DNA from: JAABRU01 sp050180235
GTDB lineage: Bacteria; Desulfobacterota; Desulfobacteria; Desulfobacterales; Desulfococcaceae
DNA: 40,857 nt
Direction of reading: 5' to 3'
Assembly: GCA_050180235.1 (NCBI GenBank)
Contig: JBFXEJ010000053.1
Location: 1 to 40,857 of the forward strand
In this document: positions 40,404-40,857 of the stretch, one piece after another
How the letters are laid out: each line of letters starts with the position of its first letter
How positions within the stretch are numbered: the stretch's first letter is position 1
The notes under the pieces: model-generated
Database searches by the model: none
The model's input: only the letters and a program-made list of their open reading frames with translations
Told to the model about the DNA's origin: nothing
Translations under genes and position numbers: made by a program

Positions 40404-40550
40404 CCAATGCCGTTTCCTTAAGGCTCCCCTCCCTTGAGGGAGGGGCGGGGGGAGGGTGGAAACATCATCTGACTGCAGGTATTATTTTCCCCCTCCCCTG
40501 ACCCCTCCCGCCGGGGGAGGGGAATTTTATCCTTAAGGAAACGGCATTGG
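40404..40550. mobile_element. MITE family D, copy 2 (147 bp, 8-bp target duplication)
   Basis: Perfect 20-bp terminal inverted repeats CCAATGCCGTTTCCTTAAGG, flanked by the 8-bp direct repeat GGCTATAT (40396-40403 and 40551-40558). The core CTCCCCTCCCTTGAGGGAGG matches copy 1 at 28290-28435, but the ends are different. The rest of 40116-40403 shows no gene. Confidence 0.9.
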
Positions 40551-40637
40551 GGCTATATCCACAGTGTCTCCGTTACAGCGGAGAATGCTAAAAAAAAGTT
40601 TTCTGTTTTTTCCGATCTGCTGTATATAATTATGTTT

Positions 40638-40730
40638 CCATATATTTTCAGACATAAATTTTATGAAAAACCGGATTTTTCGGAAAAATCCGGTTTTTTA
40701 AATACACGAAAATTTTTGTTTGAGTACTTA
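40638..40730. repeat. Dispersed palindromic repeat, family C, copy 3
   Basis: Central hairpin AAAACCGGATTTTTCGG...AAAATCCGGTTTT with the flank AATACACGAAAATTTTTG, the reverse of the flank at 17373-17388. Lies just upstream of the promoter at 40748. Confidence 0.75.
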
Positions 40731-40747
40731 TTTATGAGAAATAATTA

Positions 40748-40776
40748 TTGACAATTACTCATAACTTGCATACACT
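40748..40776 (+). promoter_or_regulatory. Sigma70-type promoter
   Basis: TTGACA at 40748-40753, exact 17-bp spacer, TACACT at 40771-40776. Start codon of the following gene is 46 bp beyond the -10. The best consensus promoter in the window. Confidence 0.75.
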
Positions 40777-40821
40777 CTTTTATCAGTTTATTCTCTTATT
40801 AACCTCTTAAAAGGAGCATAT

Positions 40822-40857
40822 ATGGTAATACCAAAGAAAAACCGTGTGGTGGCATTT
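40822..40857 (+). CDS. Start of a gene cut by the window edge
   Basis: ATG 40822 follows AAAAGGAG at six bases and opens MVIPKKNRVVAF before the sequence ends. With the strong promoter upstream this is very likely a real gene, but 12 residues do not identify it. Confidence 0.7.
   Translation, partial: MVIPKKNRVVAF

Overview
The window reads as chromosome of a Gram-negative, repeat-rich bacterium, most likely a Desulfobacterota (deltaproteobacterial) lineage such as a Desulfonema-like sulfate reducer. This is inference from gene content: a GAK-type locus with XXXCH and amphi-Trp proteins, NtrC-type regulators, a cNMP-binding hybrid kinase, and very many small intergenic palindromic elements. 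No rRNA or taxonomic marker gene is present.  Layout. 0.2-2.2 kb: a hypothetical membrane/coiled-coil protein and an exodeoxyribonuclease III gene interrupted by one in-frame TGA exactly at a conserved Trp. 2.3-7.2 kb: phosphate uptake operon pstS-pstC-pstA-pstB-phoU behind a three-repeat, 11-bp-period Pho-box-like promoter, closed by a strong hairpin terminator, then an arsC-type arsenate reductase. 8.1-15.8 kb: a co-directional set matching the protein families called the GAK system (XXXCH protein, amphi-Trp protein, ATP-grasp enzyme, HprK-related kinase, CofD-like protein), joined here by a PHP-like phosphoesterase and an unusual PhoU-APH-kinase fusion. A 139-bp tandem repeat array sits inside this cluster. 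15.9-20.1 kb: MgtE, then a tightly overlapping ACP / ketosynthase / ketosynthase-like (Cys-less) trio. 20.2-28.3 kb (minus strand): a cNMP-binding hybrid histidine kinase, a small unknown gene, tRNA-Ser(GCU) and tRNA-Ser(UGA), and three two-component genes including an overlapping histidine kinase / NtrC-type regulator pair.  29.2-35.4 kb is an AT-rich accessory island. It holds iterated palindromes, a small membrane protein overlapping a 1263-residue CHAT protease / P-loop NTPase / TPR / membrane protein (candidate defence or programmed-death system), and then integron-like gene cassettes with attC-type sites: a zinc-ribbon membrane protein and a Phd antitoxin with a frameshifted PIN toxin. 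35.7-40.1 kb (minus): HAD phosphatase, AMP-forming acyl/aryl ligase, an atypical protein kinase overlapping a TrmO tRNA methyltransferase. A new gene with a good sigma70-type promoter begins at the right edge.  Intergenic space is dominated by several miniature element families. Two have clear target-site duplications: a GGTGATTTCC-ended group with 3-bp TWA duplications, and a 146-147-bp group with 8-bp duplications whose members share a core but have different terminal repeats. Phosphate (pst, phoU, the PhoU fusion, arsC) and phosphoryl transfer (GAK kinases, PHP-like enzyme) are the recurring theme of the first 16 kb.
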